Below, one piece after another: positions 54,200-64,000 of a DNA stretch of 64,000 nucleotides. Each line of letters starts with the position of its first letter. Positions within the stretch are counted from its first letter, which is position 1. Position numbers and translations under genes: made by a program. This DNA comes from Taxillus chinensis (taxonomy: Eukaryota; Streptophyta; Magnoliopsida; Santalales; Loranthaceae). The notes under the pieces were generated by a model that was not told the DNA's origin, searched no databases, and saw only the letters and a program-made list of their open reading frames with translations. The stretch lies in contig CM042088.1 of assembly GCA_023512835.1 (NCBI GenBank), positions 11,400,078-11,464,077 on the forward strand. The letters are read 5' to 3'.

Positions 54200-54840
54200 A
54201 ATCACTCAAAAAGGATCAACCATTTAAGAGAAAATTGGGAAACACCGCACAGAGGTACATGATAGTGGGAGCATTCTGCCCGTCAGATTCAAAAATTCAT
54301 AGTTAATTGCACAGAACTCGGATGATCCTAAAACCAGTTGGAGATGATAGATAAGGATGTTATCTAACCAATTAAATTGACTTTGTTCAATTACAACAAG
54401 TATTGAGGAAGTTATTGGCAAAATAGTGCGCTGCATACCGGCTATTCCACCCAAACTTGATCACCAACTTCAAAAAATCATAACTAATTGAATACAGCCT
54501 GGAATAATCTCAAACCAGTTGGAAATGATAGATAAAGTTATTATCTAACCAATTCAAGTGACTTTGTTCAATTCAAACTAGTATTGAAGGAGTTATTGGC
54601 AAAATAGTGCGCTGTACACCGGCTGTCTCTCCCAAATTTGTACCAGATTTGGTTGCCAACTTCGAAAAATCATAATTAATTGAATATAGCCCAAAAAAAT
54701 CTCAAACCAATTGGAAATGATAGATAAAGATGTTATCTACTCAATGCAATTGAGTTTGTTGGATTACAACACGTATCGGGGAAGTTATCGGAAAAATAGC
54801 AGGCTGCACACTGGCTGTCCAATTCAACTTCATACAAAAC
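54200..54840 (-). repeat. Three ~187-bp tandem repeats in LTR-like segment I
   Basis: Units are marked by CAAAAAATCATAACTAATTG at about 54288 (variant), 54470 and 54660, each followed by CAAACCAGTTGGAAATGATA, ATTGGCAAAATAGTG and CACCGGCTGTC. Copies have diverged noticeably. Confidence 0.8.
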
Positions 54841-55031
54841 TTAGTACTTTTGTCATAATTTCTTCATTTCTTCTCAGAATCAAGTGTGGTCAAGTGCGTT
54901 GTTCTCCAAATTTCATCCTCTATCACTTGTGCTTACCTTGGGACATGTAAAGGTTTCCCAAAGTGGTGTTTCGTCTTGTGGTCTTTCGCCGAGTATGATT
55001 GTGATTTAACTCGCTCAAAATGGGGTTCAAC
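54841..55031 (-). repeat. LTR I: right end of an LTR-like segment abutting gag of C
   Basis: It ends AAAATGGGGTTCAACA, which on the minus strand is TGTTGAACCCC, similar to the start of LTR K. It probably includes the repeats at 54200-54840. Gag of C breaks off exactly here, so I was inserted into C. Confidence 0.6.
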
Positions 55032-55907
55032 AAGAGTTACTTGACTCTTCCGTATCATCCTCACTCAGTATGCCCGGATTTTCCATAGCTTTGAAAGCTA
55101 CCCCCTTTTCTTTCCGAGCTATTTTCTCATCTCGGTCAGTGTATTTAAACCTGACTTCGTGAGTCCGTAGCTCTTTATATAGTTCTTCAAGGGGAGCATA
55201 CTACCAATTGTCTTTGGATTGCATTTAGAGCTGTTTAGAGTAATAGCAATCCGACAAGGAGCGAAAGAACTTGTCATTTATTTGAAACTGAGTGTAATGC
55301 TCATTGAACGTTTTCAGATCCAAAATGAGCTTGCTAAATCGCCGATAAATGCTCTCCAGGGATTCGCCAGGTTTATGATTAAAGCTCTCAAAATGCTGTC
55401 TAAGAGAACAGATAACGTTCTGAATCTGAGACTGACTTCCTTCATATAGGATAGTCAATTTATCCCAAACAGCTTTCGTTGTTGTGCAGCCCTGGATGTT
55501 CGTGAAGGCTTCAGAATCCAAAGATGATGTCACATAGGCTAGAGCCTTTTCACTGGCATATTGCCAGGCTCTTTCGTCGTTTGTGAATTCAGCATCTGTC
55601 TTTGGTCTTCTTACTCTATTTTCTTCGATGGTCATCGAATGGGAAGTTTCAGATGAAGACATGGCCACATTAGATGATCATGACATGTTATGAATATCTT
55701 CATGCGAGCTTTCCACTGGGAGAAAAGCTCTGGTGTGAACTTTGGCGGTTTGCTCAGAGTGTAGCCAGAACTCTGTAGTTGAGGAGCAGTGGCAACAGTA
55801 GGTTATGGTGGATCAATATTTTCACTGCTGCTTCGATTAGGGATGGGCTCTTGAGCTCCTCCAGAGTTGAGGCGAGTGTTGAATAACATGCTGCTTTCTT
55901 CGGCCAT
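55032..55907 (-). pseudogene. gag: gag fragment of Sirevirus C
   Basis: Starts with MAEESSMLFNTRLNSGG at ATG 55905-55907, identical in that block to A. It contains FTPELFSQWKARMKIF, then WDKLTILYEGSQSQIQNVI (Trp intact, unlike A) and ESIYRRFSKLI (Arg intact, unlike A). A TAA replaces Gln in the Pro/Gln/Ala tract near 55808 and there is a short deletion near 55645. It ends in the acidic block before the zinc knuckle. Confidence 0.87.
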
Positions 55908-55955
55908 TGAAAGAGAGAGAGAGAGAGAGAACTCTACTTTGAGCAGGTAGAACTT

Positions 55956-55967
55956 GCTCTGATACCA
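55956..55967 (-). other. Primer-binding site of C, tRNA-Met
   Basis: TGGTATCAGAGC on the minus strand, two bases after the LTR. Confidence 0.92.
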
Positions 55968-55969
55968 CT

Positions 55970-57258
55970 TGTTGGTCCCTGGGAGCCTAGAGGGGGGTGA
56001 ATAGGCTCTTAATTAAAATTCTTTCTCACTCAGGCACAACACTAATTCTGGTTAAAAGAAATATTCAATGCGGAAGATAACCAGATAGTGGAAGTATTTT
56101 GTTTTATTATTTGAAGATAATTACAACAAAAAGCGCAGCAATTACAGCTGATTACAACAGTACTCTCTTTTTCAAATCACACACACACTGGCTAGTTTAT
56201 CTCTATTTTGCACATGTGCTCGCGCGTATCAGTTCTTACAATGTATGCACGCACACTAGATATACAACACTACAGATATATATAAACATCCTAGGAATCT
56301 ATCTTGGAACTGTATTTTCCGAGCACTGTGTAAACATTAAGTTCTTCTTGGAAAATGCTTCTACTATAACTTCTACGGATGTGGAGCTTGAAATATTGTA
56401 AGCATAAGTGTATTGAATTAGTTCGCTTGATTCCAATTGCATTTGGGACTGCATCCACATCTCCGAGTGTTCTATGTGTAGAACAGTTTAGGACTTCAAT
56501 GAGTTTGTCTTACATCAGAACACAGTGACCTGATAACATAAATGCGGTATGGATAAGTTATAGTAGCGTCTTCTTAGTTCGGTGTAGATTTCCTTACTCC
56601 ATATCAACGAGGCTCAGATCCTTACTCCGTGTCAGTTGTTGCTTACTCCGTGTAAATGAAGTCCTGAAATCCTTACTCCGTGTCAGTGCTTCCTTACTCC
56701 GCATGAAGTAGATATGCGGAATCCTTATTCCGCATCAGCGCTTCCTTACTCCGCTTGAGTAATGGTTTGGATTCCTTATTCCGTATTAGTTGTCCTTACT
56801 CCGCATTAGTCATTTCTTACTCCACTCGAATGAAAGACTCAGATTCCTTAGTCCGTATCTTCTTTTCCTTAGACAGCTGGAGCGAAAGACTTAATTTCTT
56901 TCTCCGCAATAAATCTCTCTTGCTCCGTACGAGTTGTAGACTTGGATTCTCATTCCGCATAAATTGACTTAGTCCAATTAAGAATAAAAGCGCAGATTCC
57001 TTAGTCGTTTTGTCAAGTGATTAGTCCGTACGAAGGGTCCTTACTCCGGATAAAGACTTGGTTATTTACCAAGTGTTTGACGACATTCATGATAATCCGG
57101 ATCAGGATTATATATCCTGTCCTTTGCTTTGCTCTCTGAGTGTAAGTCCAGTTTAGGATTTTATCTTCTGCAAGTTTAGAATGAACATGAAACATCTCAA
57201 ATCAAATTACATAGGGTTTTTTTAACAACATTATCCAAATTATGGGTTTGATCCAACA
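55970..57258 (-). repeat. 5' LTR of Sirevirus C
   Basis: 1289 bp with intact termini (plus strand TGTTGGTCCC ... TTGATCCAACA). It carries the CTTACTCCGYAT array at 56580-57060 and a short G6 run in U5. It is the best reference for the ends of LTRs A and B. Confidence 0.92.
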
Positions 57259-57342
57259 GTCATATTCTGGTTCTTCCTCTTCACAATCTTCCTCTTGTGA
57301 AGGTTCATCTTCTTCCTGACTCTGTTGCTGCATGGACACCAT
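57259..57342 (-). pseudogene. Start of an acidic ORF of D
   Basis: Shortly after the gag stop a frame opens with Met and encodes a Gln/Glu-rich stretch (SQEEDEPSQEEDCEEEEPEY) before the LTR of C cuts it. It may be the continuation of gag-pol after a stop or shift rather than a new gene. Confidence 0.4.
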
Positions 57343-57348
57343 TAATAC

Positions 57349-58401
57349 TTATTCTTCAATAGCATCTGATGCCTCCTCCTCAGATGAACTTGAATCATCC
57401 AAAACAGCACTAAGATAGTTTCTTAGTTTGTTCAGCTTCTGCTCTGTTGTTTGTTTGCTCTTTTTCTGGAAATATGGCTTCTTTTTCCTATACTGATCAT
57501 CATTAACATTTTTCTCCTTTGTATCCATCTTCTCACTTGGACATTCTTGAGCAAAATGTCCTCGGCCTCCACAATTGAAGCATGTGACGGTAGACTTATC
57601 CTTTCCTTTGCTTCTCAGACTTGTCTTCTTTCTGAATTTTCTAGATAGCAAAGCCTGTAGCAACTCCTCTTCTCTTTCAGTGTCATCTCCACTAGTAGAT
57701 ACCTCTTCTTGGATAAGCTTAGCTTTTCCCTTTTTGGCATGAAAAGCTATTTCTGATGGCTCTTCTTTCTTTTTCTTTGAAGGTTCACCATAGCCTGCTA
57801 CCCTCATCTCATATGCAACTAAAGTGCTTCTCAATCCATCCAATGTCATGGTCTCATATTGTCCACTTTCTTCTATAGCTGACACCTTGGGATTGTACAC
57901 AGCCGGCAATGATCTCAAAATTTTCTTTACAATTTCAGAGTCACTAATCTCATAACCATGCCCTATACACAGGTTGATTATGTCATGCACCCTGTTAAAG
58001 AAGTCTTCTAGTTGATTGTTTTCAGTCATCCTCAAAGCTTTATATTGAGCTTTGTATACCTGTAACTTAGCCTCTCTAACCTTAGTGTCACCTTCATGAA
58101 CACTCTTCAGCTTGTTCCACATATCAAAAGCTGTGTCACACTATAACACCCTTGAATATTCATTCTCAGATAAGGCAGTCACAATAAAGTGTTGTGCCTT
58201 AGCATCAGCCTCATAACTTCTTCGATCAGCATCATTCCAGATATCAGGGCTCTTTTGACAAGTATACTTGGTGGTTATTGCTTGAGAAACAAAAATACCT
58301 TGAGCAGCAAGATATTTCAACATCCTACCTTCCCATCTCTGATAGTTTGTACCATCAAAACTCGGTACAGCTGTTCTCACACTCATACCAGCAAAATCCA
58401 T
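57349..58401 (-). pseudogene. gag: Copia gag of D (UBN2/DUF4219 type) with CCHC knuckle
   Basis: One frame of about 350 codons, broken by a single TAG at 58141-58143 where Gln is expected. It starts MDFAGMSVRTAVPSFDGTNY, contains YQRWEGRMLKYL, then LEDFFNRVHDIINL and LRSLPAVYNPKV, which are typical UBN2-type copia gag blocks. The knuckle is CFNCGGRGHFAQEC. The C-terminus is Lys-rich and then Ser/Glu-rich. It is a different copia family from A, B and C. Confidence 0.9.
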
Positions 58402-58473
58402 TTTATAGGAATAAAAACAAACACCCCTTGTGCAGATCTAAACTAGGTTGTTAAGCCTATCAAGTTTAACCCT

Positions 58474-58485
58474 GCTCTGATACCA
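58474..58485 (-). other. Primer-binding site of D, tRNA-Met
   Basis: TGGTATCAGAGC on the minus strand, two bases after the LTR end GGGAATTTCA. Confidence 0.92.
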
Positions 58486-58487
58486 AT

Positions 58488-60217
58488 TGAAATTCCCAGA
58501 CACGCACTGAGAGGGGGGGGGGGTGAATCAGTGTATTAATGTAATTTTAACCCTTTTTCTTTTTCTCGTGATAATCTCTTCAAACTATACCAAATTCTGT
58601 TTGTATATCGAATAAAGAAAACAACAAAGATAACAACACACATCAATTACGTGATTCACCCTATAATGTGTAGAGCTACGTCCACGGTGTGACCAGCAAA
58701 CAGATGATCACAGAATCTCCACTAGCAATTCTGAATAGCACACTGCTATCCAAGGTTCACCACCTTACAAGTTTTAGGGTTCACTACCCTTTGGGTTCAC
58801 TACCCAATTTCAACAACAACAATAATCACCAATAACCTCACTGGTTATGGTTTTACAAAGATAATAATAAGAATGGATACATAGAGAACAGTACTAACCC
58901 ACACAGATGTGTTTCTATACTATTCTCTTATCAGAGTACATCAACGGACTGGCTCGTGATCTTCTCTTTGATGTCACAGTCAACAAGCTCGTCAAGATGG
59001 ATTCTATAAACACTAAGAGCTACTCCTCTATCTCCTCTGATCTTCTCTTCCTCTCCAGTTCTCTCTTCTCCCTCACACATAACACAGCCGCCACAACCCT
59101 GGTATCTTAATCCAAAACCCCACATCTTCCTTTATTAAACTCTGGCCCTTGGATTAGCCAACCATAGGATTAGCATTGGATTAGCCAGCTCAAATAAGAT
59201 GTTAACCTAATTGCAGCAGCCAAGCCTCAGCCATTGATCTCTTTCTCTACTTTATCTCAGCCATTGGATCAATCTCATTTAAGTGAAATAGTCTTAGCCA
59301 TTGGATTAAGCTCATCTAAGTCAACAAATCTTAGTCATTCATCTGGTGAACTCTGATCTACATGTGCTGATGTTGGTATTTTGACCATAACTCCCACTAT
59401 AGTTCTCCAATTCACTTGAGGTCAAAACTAAAGTTGTAGATATTGAAGTCCTCTATCTACTGGTAAAATATGGTGAATTGTGGAGCTAAAAAAGTCTGCA
59501 CGTCCCTATGATTATATTTGCACTTCTCGTGTGAGTATATTATCCATAACTTCTTCTATAGTGCTCGGATTCACTTGTGGTCAAAAGTAAAGTTGTAGAT
59601 ATTGAAGCCCTCTATCTACTGGTAAAATTTAGTGTCACTTGGAGCTAAAAATAGCTACACGGCTGGGTGTACTGTCTACCATGCAAATGTATATGACCCA
59701 TAACTTTATGTATAGAGCTCAAAACGACTCGAAGTCAAAAGCAAACTTATAGACCTTGAAGTTATCTATCCATGGGTAAAATTTTGTGCAAATAAGAGAT
59801 CAAAAAGTTTGCATGGTCCTATGATTATATGTGCACGGTTGGAGAAACTATCAGCCGTTCACATGTATATGGACCATAACTTTTTGTACAGACCTCAAAA
59901 CGATTCGAGGTCAAAAGCAAACTTGTAGATCTTGAAGTCTTCTATCCATGTGTAAAATGAGGCACCATTTGGAGTTCAAAATATCTATATTGCTTCATAA
60001 TTATATGTGCATGGCTGGGTGAATTGTCAGCCGTGCAGATAAAATCTGCTTCTTTGAACCTCCTCTTTCATATGGTGCAATTTGGTCTTGAATGGATGTC
60101 TACATCTATCTTCATTTAAGGTTGACAACAAGGATTATGGCTGACACCACTGTGGTTGACAACAATGACAACACAATCAACTATGCCAACTCTCGACAAC
60201 TCACATTGGGAATAACA
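58488..60217 (-). repeat. 5' LTR of D
   Basis: 1730 bp with inverted ends TGTTATTCCC and GGGAATTTCA (minus strand). A C11 tract (plus-strand G run 58513-58523) lies near the U5 end. Four long tandem repeats occupy 59385-60043. Confidence 0.87.
59385..60043 (-). repeat. Four ~155-175-bp tandem repeats in LTR D
   Basis: Units begin with CCATAACT at 59385, 59544, 59698 and 59874 and contain AAGTTGTAGATATTGAAG, TCTATCYAYKGGTAAAAT and a GTGCAYGGYTG-type end. Copies have diverged by an estimated 15-30%. Confidence 0.85.
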
Positions 60218-60312
60218 TATTTCCCCCGATTTTAGCCACTTATGATTTATTTCCTTTTCTTTCCAAGCTTATTTTTGAGTCTTTTAAGATTAATAGTTAG
60301 GCCATTGAGGGG
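60218..60312 (-). pseudogene. M: Sirevirus gag-pol junction remnant
   Basis: About 95 bp homologous to 7786-7850 of A, covering the end of gag and start of the linker (INHKWL on the minus strand). Here gag reads on without the frame break seen in A. It is all that is visible of the element into which D inserted. Confidence 0.75.
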
Positions 60313-60395
60313 CATTTCAAACCAAAGCACTTAGACAGTTACATAAAAGTTTGGTGTGTTGTTATTAGGGGCCTTTCAAAGTTTTTAAGTGAGTT

Positions 60396-60830
60396 GCGAA
60401 GTTCTCATACAAACTGGACCTCCCGACTAGCTTGCAAAGGCATCTGTTGTTCCACGTTAGTTTGCTCAAGCTTCACCATGAAGACTTGGAAGATACGAGC
60501 GGATAGCGGGCGGTGCGGACACCAACACCATCAACGGGCAAGACCTATGACAAAGAGATAGAGAAAATCCACTCTCGTAGAGTCATGCCAAGAAGGGACG
60601 TAGATCCAAGCCAGGTGGAGTACTATGTCCAATGGAAGAATAGACCGGTTGAAAAGGCAAGCTGGGAGAAGGAAGAGGATCTAGGGCAATTCTCCAAGGA
60701 GATTGAAGCGTATCGGGAAGAGGCCGAATGCTACATCCAGCAGTTCGACAGGTTCGAGGAAGCCGAAGACGCAATGAGGACGCTACGAAATCGGGTGGAG
60801 GAGAATGTCACAGACCGAGGCTTATCCTAG
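60396..60830 (+). pseudogene. Chromovirus integrase C-terminus with chromodomain, remnant
   Basis: The frame from 60396 gives KFSYKLDLPTSLQRHLLFHV and SLLKLHHED, the usual integrase tail, then a TAG (60504-60506). It continues to 60830 with YDKEIEKIHSRRVMPRR and VEYYVQWKNRPVEKASWEKE, a chromodomain with its aromatic residues, then a helical tail. It differs from the tail of G and looks closer to Reina/CRM/Galadriel-type chromoviruses, though I cannot decide which. The upstream pol is missing. Confidence 0.82.
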
Positions 60831-61900
60831 CGCACTTAGGCTATTTTGGGATATTTCGCCCATGTAAAGTGTTATAACTTAGTTTATAGAGTGAGTTGTA
60901 GAGATTTAACTTCTCAATCTAAAATGATGTCTCCTGGTGTCAATGCCAGAAAAGTGCTAACATCTATATGTAAGGGAGTGATGTTGTAAAGCTTTCAAAC
61001 AATCAATATAATCATTTGTTACCTTCGTTCAATCTTTCTTCTGCTAAGCGCTTCCTTACACAATTGTTGTCCGATCCAAATGCGATGAGTTAGGCTGACC
61101 TAGCCTTCCTTCGTATGGGTGGGAACTAGGTGCCACATAGGTTAAGCTGCTATAAAGGCTGACCCGGTGGCATTGGGCCACCACTGTGACGGCCTTCTTG
61201 TCATGAAGGCCTTTTAGGAGATGACTGAAACTTGCCATATGCCAATGTGAATGTTATATTATGCATAATGACATGTTAGGATAACAGTGTAAAATATCAC
61301 GGTAATCTGTACAAGAAACAAAAGTAAGTATTAAAGCAAGTAATTTGTATAAGAGATAAATTTAATAACTACCCTGCAAAACAGAGGATAGCATGGCATG
61401 GAATAATCAAACAACATGTGGGTTTAATGCCCCTAGTGGGCCTTACTAATCCTATCTTATTTATTGGTCATCAAGCTTCCTCTCGTAGAGGGCTCCATAC
61501 ACCATGGGATTTACCATAAGGGGCCCTTAAAAGGACGAGCCTTAAAAAGGACCTCAAGCTTGAGTGAGGAGTTCGGGGCCCCTTTGCGAATAATGATCAA
61601 TGCGCAAGGGACCTTACTAAGCCTCGCTAACCTAAATGGTGAAATAAACCCGAGTATAGGGTTATGCATGGACGCAACAGTTAAGGAAAACAGTAAATTA
61701 TAACTATCATGACATTACAAAGTATATAATTCATAATTAATAGTTAGGCAAGCACAGATATATTCAATTAAATAAAAAACAAAAGCAACCTCCTACTCTT
61801 AATTCTAGGCCAACCCTCTACTATTATACAAGTCCCCAACAGAGTTGCTAGCTATTATCACTCGTTTTCGTTTGGGCCAAAACCAAATGATAAAACATAC
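60831..61900. other. Unassigned sequence after the chromodomain remnant
   Basis: 60831-61060 could be the 3' untranslated or LTR part of the chromovirus. A hairpin with arms GGCCTTC and GAAGGCC and a 7-base loop lies at 61191-61211. 61380-61690 has short open stretches without recognised motifs. No gene supported. Confidence 0.4.
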
Positions 61901-62078
61901 AGAGTTGGCACCAACTGTTTTTGGGGTACAGTTGGATACCCTCTACCTTGAGTAGTTCAAATGTGGTCTGCGTTACCAGAGGTAAATTCGGGAGTTGGTT
62001 ACGTGTTAGAAAGGTTTTAGCACCCATACAACGCCCTTTCGGTACCTATCTTAGAAGGAGAAGGTTTCTATTTGTTTT
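61901..62078. repeat. Dispersed repeat, copy 2 (homologous to 28276-28462)
   Basis: Shares TTTTTGGGGTACAGTTGGAT, GGGAGTTGGTTACGTG and ACGCCCTTTC blocks with copy 1 in the same order and orientation. Confidence 0.65.
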
Positions 62079-62610
62079 TAACTTAAAAAATTCACATCTA
62101 ATCTAAGTACTAATTACATATTAATTATCTAATTCTCAAAATATTATTTTAATTCGTTACATGCTAATCAATTAATTAACAGTCTTAATTACTACTCACA
62201 TGCTAATTATTAAATTAAAAGTTAAAAATTAATTACTAAATTTAATTATCATAATCTAATTACTAATTATTTAATTTAGTCTAGTTGTTTAAACTAAATT
62301 TTGAATATGGAAATTAATTATAAAAGTTAATTACTAATTTACCCAATTCCTAATGTTATTTAGTTCATTACACGTTAATTGATTAATTACTAGACTTTAA
62401 TTACTATTTACATGTTAATTATCTAAAAAGTTAAAAGCCAATTACTAAGTTTAATTACAAACTTATTATGCTAATTAAATTATGCTAAATTATTCTAATT
62501 AGAAACTAGCTAACTAATTATGCTAATTTAAGTATACTAATTATACTAAATTTAAAAACTAACTAACTAACTAACTAATGCTAAATTTAACTAATTAAAA
62601 TTATGCTAAT
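62079..62610. repeat. AT-rich low-complexity tract with TTAATTA words and an ACTA microsatellite
   Basis: Built of TTAATTA, CTAATTA and AAATTTAA words; (CTAA)n at about 62557-62580. No gene. Confidence 0.8.
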
Positions 62611-62889
62611 TGTTGGATGATGCCCAGAATTTGGATAATGCTGATAAAGCCTTATGTAATTTGATCTGAGATCTTTTGTGTTTCTTTGATCGTTGCAGAA
62701 GATATGTTATTAATCCGGAAGATACACTCGTGAGAGCAAAGCTAAGGACAGGATACATAATCCTGATCCGGACAAGAGTGAGTGTCGTCAAACACTTGGT
62801 AAATAACCAAGTCACCAATACATACGGAACAAGGAACATTCGTGCGGACTAAGTCAAATTGACGCTAAGTAAGAGTCTTGGTTTACAAG

Positions 62890-63370
62890 GTCGCACGAAG
62901 TAAAAGAAGACACGGAGTAAGGCATCTGAGTCTTCCATACATGCGGAGTAAGGAAGTAAAAATGCGGAATAAGGACCCGAGTCTTTATTAGACACGGAGT
63001 AAGGAAATTAGATGCGGAGTAAGGAATCCGGACAACTTACTCATACGGAGTAAGGAAGCACTAGTACGGAGTAAGCACTTCGATCCCTTAGACTCGCCTG
63101 GAGTAAGGAACTTACATACGGAGTAAGGAATTTACATACGGAGTAAGGAAGCACTGATACGGAATAAGTCATCCAACTTTTCAAGACTCGCGCGGAGTAA
63201 GGAACTTACATACGGAGTAAGGAATTTACATACGGAGTAAGGAACCTACATGCGGAGTAAGGAAGCGCTGACACGGACTAAGGATTCCAGTACCAAATAG
63301 ATACGGAGTAAGCAATCACTGACACGGAGTAAGGTTCCGAGCCTCATTAGCTACGGAGTAAGGAAAATTA
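62890..63370 (+). repeat. U3 array of CGGAGTAAGG words in LTR N
   Basis: About 20 copies of TACGGAGTAAGG and close variants, separated by 8-30 bases, sometimes with AAGCACTGA between. The same array, reverse-complemented, lies in LTRs A, B and C. Confidence 0.88.
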
Positions 63371-63667
63371 CACCGGACCAAGAAGATACTGCTTCAACTC
63401 AACCGTATTTAAAGTTATCAGCTCGTGGCGTCCCCATGTAAGACAAATTTATTGAGAACCTGAAGAATCTTACACGTGGATCATCCGGATATGTGGACAC
63501 AACCTTAATTGTATTTGGGAACTCACAAACGTACTTATACTCTTCAAACCCAAGATCTTGAGCTCCACAAACCGCAGCAGTCAAGGCAGAGAGATTACCG
63601 AGGGATAGTTATTGCTGAACGCATTCCGGAACTACAAGTTCCAAGGTTGTCTCTTAGGAATGTTTTG

Positions 63668-63675
63668 TATAAATA
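63668..63675 (+). promoter_or_regulatory. TATA box of LTR N
   Basis: TATAAATA flanked by GTATAAATATTCATAC, a near-palindrome. It is about 300 bp downstream of the CGGAGTAAGG array. Confidence 0.6.
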
Positions 63676-63852
63676 TTCATACTTGTACATTTGTGTAAGA
63701 GTGAGCGTATGTGCATTTGTCAAGAAAAGACTAATCCTGTGTATGCACAAGCGTTTTCATTTTTGGAGATAAAATTTGGCTAGTGTGTGAGTTCATTTGT
63801 AAACAGAGTGTAAGAGAGTCTTGCTTCTATTTTGTTGTATTTATCTTGTGAT

Positions 63853-63858
63853 AATAAA
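63853..63858 (+). terminator. Polyadenylation signal of LTR N
   Basis: AATAAA about 180 bp after the TATA box, in the block ATAATAAAACAAAATAC that is conserved in the related LTRs. Confidence 0.55.
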
Positions 63859-64000
63859 ACAAAATACTTCCACTATCCTGGTTATCTTCCCAGATGATTC
63901 TATCACTTAACTAGATAAGTGTTTGTGTCTTAAGAGAAAGAAAAGAGTTTCGATAAGAGCCTATTCACCCCCCTCTAGGCTCCAAGGGACCATCAAGTGG

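Larger units (their letters stand above)
55032..57258 (-). mobile_element. Element C: Sirevirus, 5' LTR and partial gag
   Basis: Same family as A and B. It is inserted in gag of element D (right flank GTCAT) and is cut on the other side by LTR I. Confidence 0.87.
57259..60217 (-). mobile_element. Element D: Ty1/copia, 5' LTR and gag, interrupted by C
   Basis: LTR 58488-60217, primer site, gag 58401-57349, then the beginning of an acidic ORF that is cut by the LTR of C. The rest of D should lie to the left but is not visible. It sits in a Sirevirus gag remnant (M), with TATTT as right flank. Confidence 0.85.
62611..63995 (+). repeat. LTR N: Sirevirus LTR at the right edge, plus strand
   Basis: 1385 bp, TGTTGGATGATGCCC ... 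GGGACCATCA, same family as A, B and C but opposite orientation. It is followed by AG and TGG, the first bases of a tRNA-Met primer site, so it is probably a 5' LTR whose element continues beyond the window. About 20 copies of RYRCGGAGTAAGG lie at 62890-63370. A C6 tract near the end precedes CTCTAGG. Confidence 0.9.

Noticed and set aside
61191..61211. Hairpin as a transcription terminator or small RNA
   Set aside because: A lone 7-bp stem in plant DNA has no predictive value of that kind.

Overview
The window is plant nuclear DNA, almost certainly from a flowering plant and probably a eudicot with a repeat-rich genome. It is built almost entirely from LTR retrotransposons of plant lineages (Sirevirus-type Ty1/copia; Tekay/Del chromovirus and Athila-like Ty3/gypsy), most of them nested in one another. 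The only recognisable host-type coding sequence is a LOG-family (cytokinin-activating enzyme) copy carried inside a retrotransposon. I see no intact ordinary host gene, tRNA, rRNA or CRISPR array.

Left part (1-13446, minus strand). Element A is a Sirevirus read right to left: 5' LTR 9397-10703, tRNA-Met primer site, gag, protease-integrase-RT-RNase H, a long region with polypurine tracts, and an env-like gene running off base 1. It sits in the gag of an older relative, element B (gag 10704-11938, LTR 12002-13446).

Middle left (about 13880-26870, plus strand). Element E is a decayed Athila-like gypsy element. Its gag holds a five-fold tandem amplification of a unit of about 490 bp. A second Athila-like element, F (20093-23570), is inserted exactly between the protease and reverse transcriptase of E and is reduced to LTR, gag and a truncated LTR. 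Unclassified repeats follow to 28487.

Centre (28488-47637). Element H (minus strand) has unusually long LTRs of 3.6 kb with a perfect GTTTT target duplication. It carries no gag or pol. Instead it has a LOG-like gene (one frameshift, altered active-site motifs), a 96-codon ORF next to its polypurine tract, and a paralogous 94-codon ORF inside each LTR. Its termini resemble Tekay/Del LTRs. A complete Tekay/Del chromovirus, element G (35321-44238, plus strand, CATAA target duplication), has inserted into the right LTR of H. H with its cargo is the most interesting object in the window.

Right part (47643-64000). This is a patchwork: low-complexity DNA, LTR K with a 50-bp minisatellite, the 3' end of a Tekay-like LTR (L), a Sirevirus-like 3' LTR with multiple polypurine tracts (J), an LTR-like segment with tandem repeats (I) abutting the truncated gag of Sirevirus C, which lies in the gag of copia element D, which lies in a Sirevirus gag remnant (M). 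A chromodomain-bearing pol remnant and AT-rich DNA follow. At the right edge is a plus-strand Sirevirus LTR (N, 62611-63995) ending two bases before a primer site that begins at the last bases of the window. All identities and counts below were made by eye.
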